Source: Gaeumannomyces sp. JS-464
Taxonomy: Eukaryota > Ascomycota > Sordariomycetes > Magnaporthales > Magnaporthaceae
Reading direction: 5' to 3'
NCBI GenBank assembly: GCA_002197995.1
Contig: NGZR01000001.1
Coordinates: forward strand, 14,775,501-14,839,500
DNA: 64,000 bases
The notes under the pieces are model-generated. The model had not been told where the DNA came from. It was given only the letters and a program-made list of their open reading frames with translations, and ran no database searches. Of this stretch, positions 35,262 to 47,206 are shown in pieces. The translations under genes and the position numbers were made by a program. Within the stretch, counting starts at the first letter, position 1, and each line of letters starts with the position of its first letter.

Positions 35262-37154
35262 ATGTATTCACCACTAGACGAAGCAGCCCGTCAAATTCGG
35301 CTTCTTCGGCTGCATCCCGGGAAACCAGAGGACGGCATAGAGGTTGACATCTATATTAGCTCACTCAGGGAGAGCCCGATATACGAGGCGCTGTCCTATG
35401 TTTGGGGAGATCCCAGTGAAGACGCTAGCGACAAAGCCACCGAAATCCACATCCGCGGCGCAGGGCAATGGACTGTAACGCCCAACCTCCACGGCGCCCT
35501 CACCATGCTGAGACAGCGGATAACCGAGCCCCGCGTGCTTTGGGTCGACGCGCTGTGCATCGACCAGAGCAACACCGGCGAGCGAAGCAGTCAGGTCCGC
35601 ATCATGAGAGACATCTACGCCCAAGCATCGCGCGTCGTCGTCTGGCTTGGCGATGGCCGCGACGGGCCCAAAGTCCGCGCGGCCGCCGAGCTCTTCACGG
35701 GCGAGGCCGACGACGTGCACTGGAGCGACCCGCGCGTCCACGCCCGGACCATGGGCGCCCTGTTCCTGATGCTCGTGCACAAGTGGTGGCTGCGCATCTG
35801 GACGCTCCAGGAGGCCGTCGTGGCGCGCCGCATCGTCTTCGTCCAGGACGACCTCGAGATCGAGGGCGAGCTGATGCGGCGGCTCCGGGAGAGGTGCAAC
35901 GAGCACTACGCAAGGGGCTGCTGCTACGCGGCAAAGGGCCGCCTGGCCGACAAGGACTCGAACAAGGAGATCCACAGGCAAATGAGCCTGCACTTTGAGA
36001 AGCTGAGCGGCGTCATCGAAATGCAGGGGCAGCTGGAGGACCCGCGGCTCGGCGCCGCGCTGGACCTGCCCACAGTCGCGTCCAGGTCGAGGGGAGGGGA
36101 TGCAACCGATTTAAAAGACAAAGCTTACGGTGTTCTGAGCCTTTGCCCTGGTATTTCGACCGACTGGGTAGATTACAATCTCAGCGTTGAGGAAACCTAC
36201 ATCCGGGCAGCCAGGGAGTCGATACGGCTTTCCGGCACGCTGGACGTCTTGTCCCACGCATTCCCAGAAACCGGACGCGATCCCGACGGCACGCGCCACT
36301 TCCCTCCCGCAGACAACCGAGTGCCCAGCCAAGTTTCTGTTCCGACCTGGGTTCCCGACTGGAGCCGCAAGTATCTCCAGGTCCAAAATCTGCTGGTCGT
36401 GTGGGATTACGTGCATCCCATTCGGCGCGGCTGGGCAGCTTGCCGGAAACACCGCGCCCAAATCGATCATGTTCCGAAGGGCGACCCGGTCCCACGCGCT
36501 CTCTCAGTGTCTGGACTGATGTTCGACACGATCGAGCGCATCGGCGAACCGCGCATCTACTGGCACCAGGGCGACGAGAAGATCTTCGACGCCTGGAGGA
36601 AGCTGTCCGGGCTGGACAAAGACCCGCTGGCGAGCTACTCGGCCGGCGGCACGACGGAGACGGTGCTGGACGCGTACTGGGGGACGTTGTACCTGGACAA
36701 GAGCCACGAGGGCGTCGACAGGGAGGCCAAGACCTTCCAGGACGCCAGCGGCGGGCGGGACGCCTTTTACCACAACGAGTGGTGGTTCAAGCAGATGCTG
36801 GCCGTGCGAGACCTCCCGGGCCCAGACGGCGACAAGGGCCCCGACTACCGCCAGACGATATACGACCAGCACATCAGGAACCGCACGCTCGGCCGGGCCT
36901 TCGTTTCGACCAAGGGGTACTTTGGCCTGGCGCCGGCTGGTGCCGTTTCAGGAGATCGGATATACGTGCTAGCTGGCGGTCGGCCGCCCTACGTTCTTCG
37001 GCCTTCGCAAGTGCCGGCCCCTCCAACTGACAACGGCTCAGTCCCGGCCATGACATTGGTGGGTGAGTGCTATGTCCAGGGTATCATGCAGGGAGAAGCT
37101 GTGAAAGAAGTGGACGAGGGTACACGCAAATTTGAACGGATGGTCTTGGTATGA
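35262..37154 (+). CDS. HET-domain (heterokaryon incompatibility) protein 2
   Basis: Single exon, 630 residues, no breaks. The HET domain occupies about residues 40-185: IYEALSYVWGDPSED, RVLWVDALCIDQSNTGERS, IYAQASRVVVWLGDGRD and WWLRIWTLQEAV. A variable middle region has TWVPDWSRKY, and a C-terminal block LVGECYVQGIMQGEAV is shared with the HET gene at 28.5-30.4 kb. The start is the first ATG, 20 bp after a C-rich leader. By family knowledge it acts in non-self-triggered cell death. No N-terminal NLR or second domain is seen, so any partner would be encoded elsewhere. Confidence 0.9.
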   Translation: MYSPLDEAARQIRLLRLHPGKPEDGIEVDIYISSLRESPIYEALSYVWGDPSEDASDKATEIHIRGAGQWTVTPNLHGALTMLRQRITEPRVLWVDALCIDQSNTGERSSQVRIMRDIYAQASRVVVWLGDGRDGPKVRAAAELFTGEADDVHWSDPRVHARTMGALFLMLVHKWWLRIWTLQEAVVARRIVFVQDDLEIEGELMRRLRERCNEHYARGCCYAAKGRLADKDSNKEIHRQMSLHFEKLSGVIEMQGQLEDPRLGAALDLPTVASRSRGGDATDLKDKAYGVLSLCPGISTDWVDYNLSVEETYIRAARESIRLSGTLDVLSHAFPETGRDPDGTRHFPPADNRVPSQVSVPTWVPDWSRKYLQVQNLLVVWDYVHPIRRGWAACRKHRAQIDHVPKGDPVPRALSVSGLMFDTIERIGEPRIYWHQGDEKIFDAWRKLSGLDKDPLASYSAGGTTETVLDAYWGTLYLDKSHEGVDREAKTFQDASGGRDAFYHNEWWFKQMLAVRDLPGPDGDKGPDYRQTIYDQHIRNRTLGRAFVSTKGYFGLAPAGAVSGDRIYVLAGGRPPYVLRPSQVPAPPTDNGSVPAMTLVGECYVQGIMQGEAVKEVDEGTRKFERMVLV

Positions 37155-37847
37155 TGGTGGGATACTTTTATCTTCTCTGCTCGGCTCTGAGAAGAAACGA
37201 TGAAGCTGTTCTGTAACATGTTCATCAGCGTGACATTCTTACTGGCGATAACGATGTCCATTCGGCTGCGAAGCACTGTGAATTGTTGGCACTGGCTGAT
37301 GCAGGACCGGATAACGCCTGCGTCGATCTGGTCCAAGACACTTGCGACAACCTGCAGATCATGGGAAAGCGCTTGACAGGTGAAGAGCAGCGATCCGCAT
37401 TCGCTTGGAATACCCCTGTGCTTACCTCGCTGAAGCGGTCTCCAGAACTGCAAAAACATGGCCGAGGAGGGCAGTTGAGACCTGCCGTAGTACTGGGAGC
37501 TCGGACTCTTGATGGTGCCTGCTCCGGGGATATCATGTAAAAAGACCGGCAATGCACATTTCCAGCGGCGGTGAGAGACAGCATCGTCCAAAATGCAGGG
37601 CAACACAAATGGGGATAAGGCTAGGCTCCTGCCTGGCAACCTTTGGCTTCGAAAACGCACCTACTCTACCAGTCCTAACCGTGTATTCTATACAGGCAGG
37701 CAACCCAGTCTATTGCTGGAGTGTGGGAGTTGTGTGCCCGATTAAAATGGATAAGTATCACCCCTTTTGTATATCTCTCTCTTCCGAAAACAATTCAAGC
37801 CACCCAATAAAAAAAAAAAATATTTAGCAATGAGTATGTACACCACC
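37155..37847. other. intergenic, convergent 3' flanks
   Basis: 3' ends of HET gene 2 and the MFS gene. Contains an A-rich tract at about 37,808-37,820. No gene. Confidence 0.5.
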
Positions 37848-39859
37848 TTAGTAGGTGTAGCGGAACCGCTTGTTCTCCTTGTCAGTCATGCGGGCCCAGA
37901 TCTCAGGCTCCATGAAGGCGTCCTCGGTCTCGGACTCGGAGCTGTTGCGCTTCTTGTTCTGCCAGACGTAGTAGAGGAACAGGGCAAAGGTCGTGAGCAC
38001 GCAGCCCGCCTGCGTGCCCATGACGGCCAGCTTGGCGGGGCGGTACTCGGGCGCGTCCTTGGCCTGGAACGTCTGCGGGCCGATGATGTTGCCGAGCGAG
38101 AAGGAGCCGCTGATGACGGCGGCCGCGAAGGCGCGCTTGGTGGCGCCGCCGAAGTTGGCAGCAGTCCACTATGGCGGTGAGAAATCCGTTAGCTTACTTG
38201 CTTGCCTGCCCGCCTGCCTTTATCAGGGAGCATGGAAAGAGAGCCGGCGAGCTTACGTTGTAGAAGATGGCCAGGGGGGCGACGACGGCATTTACGAGGT
38301 AGATGCCGGCCAGGATGCCCGAGCTGTTGGATGTGGGCATGAACGACATGAGAGCGCCACCCAGAATACTGGAGTTATGATTGGCCTTGTTAGTTTCATG
38401 TCGTCTGGCTAGGCAGTGTCCTTCAAAGGCAACAGGAGGTCAAACGTACGCAGGGATGATGCAACCGATAATCCAGGCCCAACGGTGTGACTGGTGGCGA
38501 ATGCCGTATCCGACCAGGAGGGTGAAGAAGATGCTGACAACACCCGAGGGCATGTTCATCAGAGCAGCCCTCTTGGGGTCATAGCCAAGGTTGCGGATAA
38601 GCGTAGCCGAGTAGGTGGTTACGACACCGCTCGAGACGGAGAGCTGGAAGGGGTTCGTCAGTTCACTGTTGCTTTGGACGTCCCTTGACGCATATGAGAG
38701 GGGCAAGAACATAACAACATACCAAGATAACCGAGAGGAGCATGAGGTACATCTGCGGGTCCATGAGGGCCTCGACGATCTCCTTGCCGCGGAACTTGCG
38801 GCTCTGGATGCCCGTCTGGTTCACGCTGACATGCTTGAGAAGGGCGACCTTCTCGCCGTCGGAAAGCCAGCTGGCCTGCATGGGGGTGTCGGGGAGGTAG
38901 AAGAAGGTGAAGAGGCCGATGGCGACGGTGAGGCAGCCCAGGGCCACGAACATGGCGCGCCAGCCGGCCAGCGAAGAGCCGGTCGGGTCGACATGCTGGA
39001 AGGCGTAGGAGACGGCACCGCCGACGATCTGGCCCAGACCCAGGCCGGAGTACCAGAAGGAGAAGCGGGGGGCCTGCTCAGACTTGGTGTACCACTGGCT
39101 GCTGATGAGCATGAGCGAGGGCGCGATGGTGGCCTCAAACATGCCCAGGAAAATGCGCGACACTAGCAAGGTCTGGTAGTTGAAGGCGGCGGCACCGCAG
39201 GCCGTGGCAGTGCCCCAGAAGACAACGTTGGCACCCAGCCATTTGGCGGCGGGGAACAGCTGCAAGAAGTAGACTGCCAAGTGAGGAGGAGCGAGATCCC
39301 AGATCGTCAGAAGGCCGGCCGGTTCCCCGAGGGTTTCAAGGGGATGGGTGGATAGGAGGCGAAGAGGAAAAAGAAAAGGCTTGTGCTACTCACTGTTGGG
39401 GATCTCGAAGCAGAGCAGACCCACGAAGAGGAAGGTGGCGATGTTGGAAAAGTCGTTGCCAACAAGTTTGAGGTCTTTTTGGATGCCCATGACGGCGGCA
39501 TACTGAGGTGAGACGGAAAATCATGTGTTAGAAATAACCGAGCCCGGTTTGTGTGACGGCTGTTGAGTTGGTGCCCTCCCTCCCCCACTGTGATGACTTA
39601 CATTGAGGATGACCTTGTCGAGGAACTGCATGGTGTAACAGCAGAACATCAGGGGCACAATGCGCCAGTCGATCCGCCGGCGAAGGGCCGCGAGGTCGAC
39701 TCCCTCGTGTGAGTCGGCATCGCGGTGGGCGTCGAGGTAGTTCCACGCCGCGTCGACTTCAGCAGTAGTGCCTCCCTGCTCGGTGGGCTTGCCGCCGACA
39801 GGAGATGGGCTAGTGTCGACCACCTGCTCTTTAGGTTCCTTGTCTCCGTTGGAAGACAT
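37848..39859 (-). CDS. MFS transporter of the anion:cation symporter (allantoate permease-like) family
   Basis: Six exons (39602-39859, 39394-39502, 38723-39273, 38450-38643, 38257-38368, 37848-38168) join in phase to 514 residues, the usual size. A hydrophilic N-terminus is followed by RRRIDWRIVPLMFCCYTMQF (first helix), AAVMGIQKDL, GLLCFEIPN and SRIFLGMFEATIAPSL (an MFS loop motif). The rest includes WRAMFVALGCLTVAIGLFTF, the conserved LLSVSSGVVTTYSATLIR segment, IRHQSHRWAWIIGC, GILAGIYLVNA and a C-terminal basic tail ending KRFRYTY. The order matches the ACS/Dal5 family, which imports organic anions such as allantoate, nicotinate or other vitamins and peptides. The substrate cannot be read from sequence. 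An in-frame ATG at 39871 could add four residues. Confidence 0.85.
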
Positions 39860-39871
39860 GGTCTCCTTCAC

Positions 39872-42800
39872 CTTTTCTTACTCTTAGTTTTCTCTGCAAG
39901 GCAAGGGAATTGCAAGGCTGTAAGTGACGCTTCCCAAAACCGAAAAAGATCAACAAGAGGGTCGAGGGGTATCTTGAATAAGGGCTGAAAGGGAGCGAAA
40001 GTAAAAATTCAGAAGGCGGCCATCGATAGGATCGATCGGCAAGATGACCCGGCGGATATTCCAGGCAGGCCACGCGAAGCTTCTGGGGCGACCAGGAGTA
40101 GGACACGAGGCAGTCCGGCAACTTGGGAATAGAAGGTTCGAACCAACAAGAAAAGCCACGAGGCAGGGAAGGCCACTCTGGTTAAAAGGGGCAATGCTCT
40201 GCAGGTTCGGCGTGGGAGAAGCAAATCCAGGGGAATATTGGGTGGATGCCAATTACCAACCGGGCGCCAAGGTGGATGGGTACGTCTGGAAGAAAGAGAA
40301 GGAAATAAAGGAAGCAAGGGAGATGGCGTGTCGTCCAGTCTCCTCCCTTCGACAACATGGAGACACTAGCAGGGCGTGCGGGGACAACGAGAGCGCGGAG
40401 GATGGCCTACCTTGGCTCTTTTGGAGCACACCCAGGACAGACCCCTAGCAAGTGATCGACAGCAACCAAGCCAGGCTTGGCTGCGCTAAACAGGATGTTA
40501 TCCTCAATGTGTGCATACAGAGTTGTGCAGACTGAGACTAGGGTTTTTTTCTGGACGGGGAGCAGGTGGACGAGCGGAGAGACTGGACCGCCTGACCAAG
40601 GCTCTCGAAGGTGGTTCGAGCATGAGGCCTTCGGGCCAAGAGGCCATGTTTGCCAGCTTGGGTCGCATCGGTTCCCTGGGAGGAATGTCCGTAATAATGC
40701 GGAACCTAAGCGACGGGCGGCTCAGCTCAATCGTTTCCGTGTGCTCACCTCGGCCTCGCTGCCGGCCCATGGGCATGGGTGGGGAGGTCCATTGGCTGCT
40801 GGGGAAGACACGAAAGGATGGCCGCTCGAGGTGGAGAGGGGAGGTGGAGAAGCAAGCGGCGAGAGTGCCATAAACGGCTTTTTGGGATGCCAATAATCAT
40901 TGGAGCCATGCAACATACGGGAATAACAAAAACGAATGAGAAAAAAAAGTATTGGCTGCGGCCAACCATCACCGCACAATGCAGCCAACAAGCAGCGTCG
41001 AGACTGCATGGGTCCCAGCTGCGGCCAATGTCGGCAGCGAATCCTACTACGTAATACGCACCTATCATTCAATACGGTGGTGTTTTTGTGCCGTGTGTGG
41101 GTTTCTTTTCGGTTCTCCTTTTTCTTGCCTGCAGCCCTCGTCTTATTGTAACTGTAACGTGTGATATCCATCCACTAGGCTCCCAGGGGTCGATGTTCCA
41201 ATTCTTTTTCTGTTTTCTCTCACTCTTGTTTCTTTTCATGTTTCTCATTCTGGCGCTATGCTTCCTTCTTATTCCCCCTTCTTTCAGCTGACCTATCCGA
41301 CAGCTGGGCGGAAGATCGAAAAGCACCGAGTCCGCCCGTGCCCGTGCCGCCACTTGGGTGTGGACTTGTCAAAACCTTATGTTGGTGGAGGTTGTCGGTC
41401 TAACTTTTGTTTTTCCCACACCACCGCCTCAGGTCTGGCCTGGGAAAACCCTGCGCTTGCGCGGGCATTGGTCGTGGTGCCTTCCTGGAACGGCAATTAG
41501 GGTGGCGTCGAGTGGTCGGGAGCACGGATGGAGAGCCGCGGACCCATTTTGATTTGCGTGGGGACCCCTGCCACTGGCCCACCAGCCCCTTGTCAATTGC
41601 CCCACTCGAGCTCGGGCCCCACCGCCCGCTCACTGGAGCCAGGCAATAGTAGGACGGGAAGGATCGGGAGGGTGTGCACACCATGCTTGGCTTCCATTTC
41701 TCCTCCGATGGCAAGTCCTGGCCGCCCTTCTGAGTGGACAGTCAGCCCGCGCTGCGGAGCGTCCCGCAGATGAGGGTTTTTTTCCAGACGAAATCAGGCC
41801 TTATGCACGGCCGGCTGTTGGCTCGGGTTCTAGTCGCCTTTTTCATTGTTTCGCTATCCTTTCCATCCCTTCGTCACCATAGCCATCTCCTGTGGCGCCC
41901 CGCGAGGCGCCCCTCGACCAGCAAACGACCAAGCGTCTTGCTTTATCCCTCTGGCCGTCCATCATAGGCCCCGAAAGCGCCGTTGAAAAGGGTGGGATCG
42001 ACGATACTATCGATGGCAGGCAAGCCACAGACTAGACTAGCGGCCTAGCCTGCGATTGCCAGCACATATCTCAGCGAAATCGAGACGCAGAAGCAAGTTT
42101 TTCCGGAATATCACACTTCCCGTCTACGCCGCTCTCCTTTCTTTTTCTCTTGCGTGTCCTGGTATCACCCTTCCACCAAAGTCCCGTGCATAGCCTAAAA
42201 TAGACAGAAGACCCAGGCGCCGCACCGATAGAGCAACAGCCCGGCCGAAAGACCTCCACTATCATGCCGCGGCTGAAGCGTGGGGGGGGGGGGGGGGGGG
42301 GGGGTCACCCTGGATGATGGACGGACGGACGGACGGCATGCGACGTTGTCTGCCCGCGCACTGCCCAAGACCTCAGGCCAGGCACAGACCACAGGTAGCT
42401 TTGGGGTTTTAGGGCTTGTTGTGCTTGTTTTCTGATCAGCGCCGTGAGCGCGTCCCACTCTCAAGCGGATGGTCGGCTCGGTGTCGGTATGCGGCATAAG
42501 CTCTCGGCCTGCTCCTTGATCCAGTGGTCCCTGAGAAACGCCCCGACGTTGCTGGGGGCTGTCCGCGGCCAATTACCATGCACGCCATGCAAGGGAGCGC
42601 TCGCCGGCCCTTGGTTCAACCCGCAGGCGCCCTCGTCCCTGACCATTGGACCAAGGTGTCGCGCATCCTGGGATGTGAGTGCAATCCATGCTCATTGTTC
42701 TGAGTGGCTGGCACCTGGGAGTCGTGCTTCTTCATATTGCCCGGAAAGCGGTCCCTCATCTCCGGGTCAAGAGTGCGTGCTACAGCCACCCCAGTCACTC

Positions 42801-43545
42801 CTTCCACCCCGTCCCCTCATCCTCCCCTGGCCGGAACGAGGTTTGAGGGCCCCGGTCTGAGAAACTTGGCTCTGGCAGCTCTGTCAATGGCCCGTCGTCA
42901 CCCCATTCACTTCGCACAGCGCGCCACGGCGACCGTTGGGACCTGCGTTGGATCCAAGTCTGGTGCAACGAGGTTGAAATTTTTGCCGTCCCGCCTCCTC
43001 CTCTTCGGCTTCACGGCGGCATAAATTTCCTAGCGTCGCACACGCCCCTTCTATCCTGTACATACGTGGGATGTGGCTGACCTGCAGAGAGGGGGTGTGG
43101 AGGAGCAGGGACTGATGTCCAGAGATCCCTCCCTTGAAGCCTTCCCAGATGTGCCGATGCCAACAAGGGCTCAGTGAAGGGGTGATGCTGATCTTCCGTC
43201 AGGCAACTTCTTAGCCTTAAGCTTTAGCCCCTGGCATTGAGATTCGTCCGGCGCGCTAGTTAAACCGGGCATCGCCAACCGTTGTAGATCCTTCCCCTAT
43301 CCTGCTCTATCAGGTACCTGCGCGTCCCCTCTGTTGCCCGGAACCGCGGTATTGCCCGTGCGGTGCATATCATCCCGAAGGCCCCCAGCTTGTGACCCTG
43401 GAAATCTGGCCCCCGAGATCGTGTCCCCACGACGAGAACAGATAAACACCGGAACGGGCCCCCTCCCCTCAAAGTCCCAAGACGGCCTAGGACGGCCAAG
43501 ACGAAAGCGACAAGCAACATATCAGCCAACGAAACAACCTTCAAG
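39872..43545. other. long intergenic region, no supported gene
   Basis: About 3.7 kb with overlapping frames up to 150 codons on both strands and no domain, signal or intron pattern. It includes the G23 tract at 42282-42304 and C/T-rich stretches. It could hold regulatory sequence or non-coding RNA; nothing specific is visible. Confidence 0.4.
42282..42304. repeat. G23 homopolymer
   Basis: An uninterrupted run of 23 G, flanked by GCGT and TCACC. Such a run can form G-quadruplex DNA and its exact length is unreliable in most sequencing data. Confidence 0.9.
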
Positions 43546-44883
43546 ATGGGCTGGGTGGACAACGCGAGCCCCGAGGTCGAGGAGCTCTCCGAATACAGGC
43601 TTATCATCGCCATCAGCGTCCTCATCTCCGTCATCTCCGTCAGCGTCGTGTGCGCACGCCTTTGGATCCGGCACACTAACCATGGCCTCCGCGCCGACGA
43701 TCACATGGCGACCTTGTCCATGTTCTTTGCCCTGCTCTACTCCATCATCTGCATCGTCCAGACCAAGTACGGCCTCGGCCTGCCCATAGCGCTGCGGCCA
43801 AAGCCTAACCTGATCCCTTACACGCGCTGGAACTATGCAGGCCGGCCCATCTACCAGATGGGCATCAGCTTCTTCAAGGTCGCCCTGCTCATCAGCTACC
43901 TGCGCCTGTTCCAGGGCACCTCGCACCGGGGATACCGCGCCACCGTCTGGATCACCATCGTCGCCGTCGTGCTCGGCCATCTCGGCTGTTCGCTGTGTCT
44001 CGTGCTCGCCTGCAACCCGGTCTACAAGTCCTGGGAGCCGTTGGCGCCGGGCACGTGCCTTCCCCCGGGGCCCAGCTTTACCGGATACGCCATCGTCACC
44101 ATTGTGTCTGATATCGCAGTCACCATCATCCCGCTGCCCGTGCTTATCAAGCTCAACGTCAGCCGCTCAAAGAAGATTGGTCTCGTCTTTATCTTCGTCC
44201 TGGGTCTCTTTACCACGATCTGCTCTGTCCTGCGTTACCTGCAGATCGACAGGATCCAGTTTGGCGATGGTAACTCCACCATGCTTGTCCTTTGGGGTGT
44301 TATCGAGTTTAACGTTGGCGTGAGTTTCCTTCCCCTCTTGACCCTTTTTACTCGTTTAGCCTATATAGCCCCCATACTAACGTGTGTTCGAAATCAAGAA
44401 CATTGTCTCGTCGCTCCCGTTCCTCGCGCCCGTGTTCCTCCGCCGGGCCAAAGAATACCGCTCCCGCTACCAGCAAGGCTCCGGCGGCCCCAGCGGCAGC
44501 GGACGCAACCGAGCTGGCAGCCAGAAACTCGGCAGCTACGGCGGCGGCGGCGGCAACAAGCCCTTCTACAAGACCGACGACTCGTACATGCTCGAGACCG
44601 TCACGGCCAAGAGCAGCACCAACAGGAAGAGCGGGAACAGGGGCGACGACCACGAGATCTCGTCGGTGTCGTCGTCCCCGCTGCCCACCACGGTCCAGAA
44701 CAGAAGCGAGGAGGAGATCCTCAAGGACTCGTCGGCGACACGCGCTCCCACAACGACGATCACAACACCTCGCAATCCGCGGGCCACGGGCGCGGCGCCA
44801 GCGGGATCATGAAGTCGGTCACATACAGCGTGCGCGTCGACCAAGACCAGGATGGAGACGGCACCCCTGGCCGTGCGCGATAA
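43546..44883 (+). CDS. fungal rhodopsin-domain (PTH11-type) seven-helix membrane protein
   Basis: Exons 43546-44319 and 44399-44883. One base appears to be missing near 44740 (the frame resumes as DTRSHNDDHNTSQSAG), giving 419 residues. Helices are visible at YRLIIAISVLISVISVSVVC, MATLSMFFALLYSIICIV, IYQMGISFFKVALLISYL, ATVWITIVAVVLGHLGCSL, YAIVTIVSDIAVTIIPLPVL, IGLVFIFVLGLFTTICSVL and MLVLWGVIEFNVGNIVSSLP. The loop after helix 1 (LRADDHMA) and the YLRLFQ segment are typical of this family. A Ser/Arg-rich cytoplasmic tail ends with MKSVTYSVRVDQ. No N-terminal CFEM domain. Related proteins include PTH11, a surface sensor in rice-blast infection, but most are uncharacterised. Confidence 0.8.
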   Translation: MGWVDNASPEVEELSEYRLIIAISVLISVISVSVVCARLWIRHTNHGLRADDHMATLSMFFALLYSIICIVQTKYGLGLPIALRPKPNLIPYTRWNYAGRPIYQMGISFFKVALLISYLRLFQGTSHRGYRATVWITIVAVVLGHLGCSLCLVLACNPVYKSWEPLAPGTCLPPGPSFTGYAIVTIVSDIAVTIIPLPVLIKLNVSRSKKIGLVFIFVLGLFTTICSVLRYLQIDRIQFGDGNSTMLVLWGVIEFNVGVSFLPLLTLFTRLAYIAPILTCVRNQEHCLVAPVPRARVPPPGQRIPLPLPARLRRPQRQRTQPSWQPETRQLRRRRRQQALLQDRRLVHARDRHGQEQHQQEEREQGRRPRDLVGVVVPAAHHGPEQKRGGDPQGLVGDTRSHNDDHNTSQSAGHGRGASGIMKSVTYSVRVDQDQDGDGTPGRAR

Positions 44884-45214
44884 ATGGCTGCTTCTGCTTC
44901 GTTGTTTGGCGGGCGGATATTTGCTTTAGGATGTCTTGACTACTTGTTTGTTCTGTTTGTGCAATTACTCCTGCGGGACGTCAAGGCGAACTTGAGGACC
45001 AGAAGAAAAAAAAGCGAGTCGGATAATGTCTTTGATAGGTAGATGTCGATAGTATAGGTACTAACGAAAACCCAGATTATATATAGTTTTGTATAATTGT
45101 AAATAAATCATCTTGAAACACGCTGGGAGTGTTTCTGACAAAAGCTGATACTCTGTGCACACTACACTGTACATGATGATTATGACCCTCTAACAATGGA
45201 ACACAGCACGTCCC

Positions 45215-47206
45215 TCACAGCATCTCCGACTCGTCAAACTCGATCTGGGGGCTGCGCCGACTCAGCAGCGGGCTCCTGTCGGTGATGCGGCCCCATTCGT
45301 GGGCGTCCAGACAGGCACGCCTGGACGCCAGGACGGCGGGCCGCGCCCTGCGGACCACAGCGGCTTCGTACCGGTCCAGGGCCGCCCGGAGCTCGGCCGG
45401 CGGCGAGACCCGGTCGACGAGGTGTGGGCGTACGACGGTCTCGACGAGGTCGGCAACGTCCAGGATCGCGTGGTTGGCGCCTTCTCCCCTGTCTGAAGGG
45501 CCAGAAAAAAAAGAAGAAAAAAGAAATTTCTCATCGCTTGGTTAGCCGAGAATGCGACACAGGGGAGACGAGAAGGATTCCAGGGGAGGGGGTGTCTGGA
45601 AGAGGGATGGAGGGGTCGGAAGAATTTTCTTCTTCTTGTATTTCGCTCCCAGAGAGTGCAGGTCATCGTAAAAAAACAAAAAAAAAAAAAAAACTCACAC
45701 ATGCACATTTGGTGGAACGCATCCCCGGCCAGGGCCACAGGCCCCTCACCCCTGAAGTCGCTCGGGGCGGCCAGTCGTACAGCTCGAGGGCGCGGACCTC
45801 GGTGCCGTCGGGGATGGAGCGGGCGAGCGAGGCGAAAGGTTCCGCCCAGGCGGAAGCGAGGGTCCTGACGAAGGCGAGCTTGCCCTCGTTGGTTTGGGGG
45901 TATGCGTGGGGCTTCACGGGCCCGCCAGTGCCGTTGGCGTCGCCGTCGCCGTCGCCGCCGCTGAGCCCGTACTTGGCGTTGTCCCTCAGCAGCCACGACA
46001 CCACGACCTGGCAGGTGTAGCCGTCCGTCTTGTCGGGTGGGCTCCCGGGCGAATCGAGGACTGCGCGAGGGATTTTTATTTTATTTTTTTAACCAAGCGT
46101 CAGTTTTGGCGTTGTGTTGCGCACACACTCACACACACATACACAAGGTTCAAACAGGGGCTGGTTGGTTTGCTGCCCTTGCATCGACCGGCCCATGCCC
46201 AGGTTCGGAAAGGTGGTAGAGGCGAGGGCAGGAGAACAGGGTGCGGACGAAAGAGATTGAGGGTAGGACTGGAATGGAAACAAAACCCCACCGCTAAAGT
46301 AAAAGAAGGTGTCGCTCGCGGACGCAGTCCCCTGGAGGAAGAAGGGGTCCAGATCCCTCATGGGTTGGGCCTGCGCCGGAGTGCAGTCGACCCGGAACCC
46401 CATGACGCCGACAGGGATGAGGAAGCGGCCGTCGCTGTCGCTGTCGCTGTCGTTGTCGTTGTTGTCACCGTTGACGGGTGGCTGCTGTTGCTGCTGCTGC
46501 TGGCGATTTGCCTTTTGCGCGAGCAGGGTTCTCCGGATGCGCGAGTTGCCACCGTCGCAGGCCACAAGGAGGCGCCCGCTCTGAGAGGTGCCGTCGTCGA
46601 AGTGGACGGTGACCAGGGAGGAGGAAGAGGAGGGTTCGCTATTGTCTGCGGTCTCGAAACCGGTGGCTGTCTTCCTCCACTTTTGTTTTTTTCGCGAGTT
46701 CAACAAAATGTCAGGTGGCCCTCGGTTCAGACCCAAGACTTCCACTTGTACTGATATTACAACAAAAACAAAACATACCTGCACATCGATACCGGTGGCA
46801 AGCAAAGCCCTGAACCTCTCCCGCGAGACCCGGATCCTCTTGGACTCGGGCGCGGCGGGCGTGGCGGCCCTGAGCTCGCCGGTGCTGAGGTCGTAAAAGG
46901 GGAAGGCCGAGGTCCGCCCCTCGTCGACGACGGCGGCGCGGTCGACGTAGGCCTCGGGCAGGCGGCGGACCAGGTCGTCGGGCAGCAGGCTCCGCAGCTG
47001 GGGCAGCGACCAGTGCAGCGTCAGGCCCCACCCGACGCCCCGGGTCTTGTCGTCGGGCTCGTCGCGGTCGAAGATGGCGAAGGGGACGCCCTCGCGACGC
47101 AGGAACTGGGCCAGCAGCAGCCCGCTCACGCCGGCGCCGACGATGAGGATCGGGGCCGGCGGCTGCGGCTGCGGGGCAGGGACGGGGTGGTTGTGGGTTC
47201 GGCCAT
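45215..47206 (-). CDS. FAD-dependent monooxygenase (PHBH/salicylate hydroxylase type)
   Basis: Four exons (46779-47206, 46292-46679, 45699-46060, 45215-45492). Two missing C residues, in C4 runs at 47173-47176 and 45764-45767, restore an open frame of 485 residues. Motifs: PAPILIVGAGVSGLLLAQFL (GxGxxG FAD-binding), IRVSRERFRALL, GRLLVACDGGNSRIRRTLL (DG motif) and GPVALAGDAFHQM...RGEGANHAI (GD motif binding the FAD ribityl chain). Poly-Gln (Q7) and an Asp/Asn/Ser run interrupt the middle. The family hydroxylates aromatic or polyketide substrates with NAD(P)H and O2. The substrate is unknown. Its 3' end converges with the rhodopsin-domain gene. Confidence 0.8.

Noticed and set aside
40130..40160. 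tRNA T-arm-like GGTTCGAACC
   Set aside because: No cloverleaf could be folded around it.
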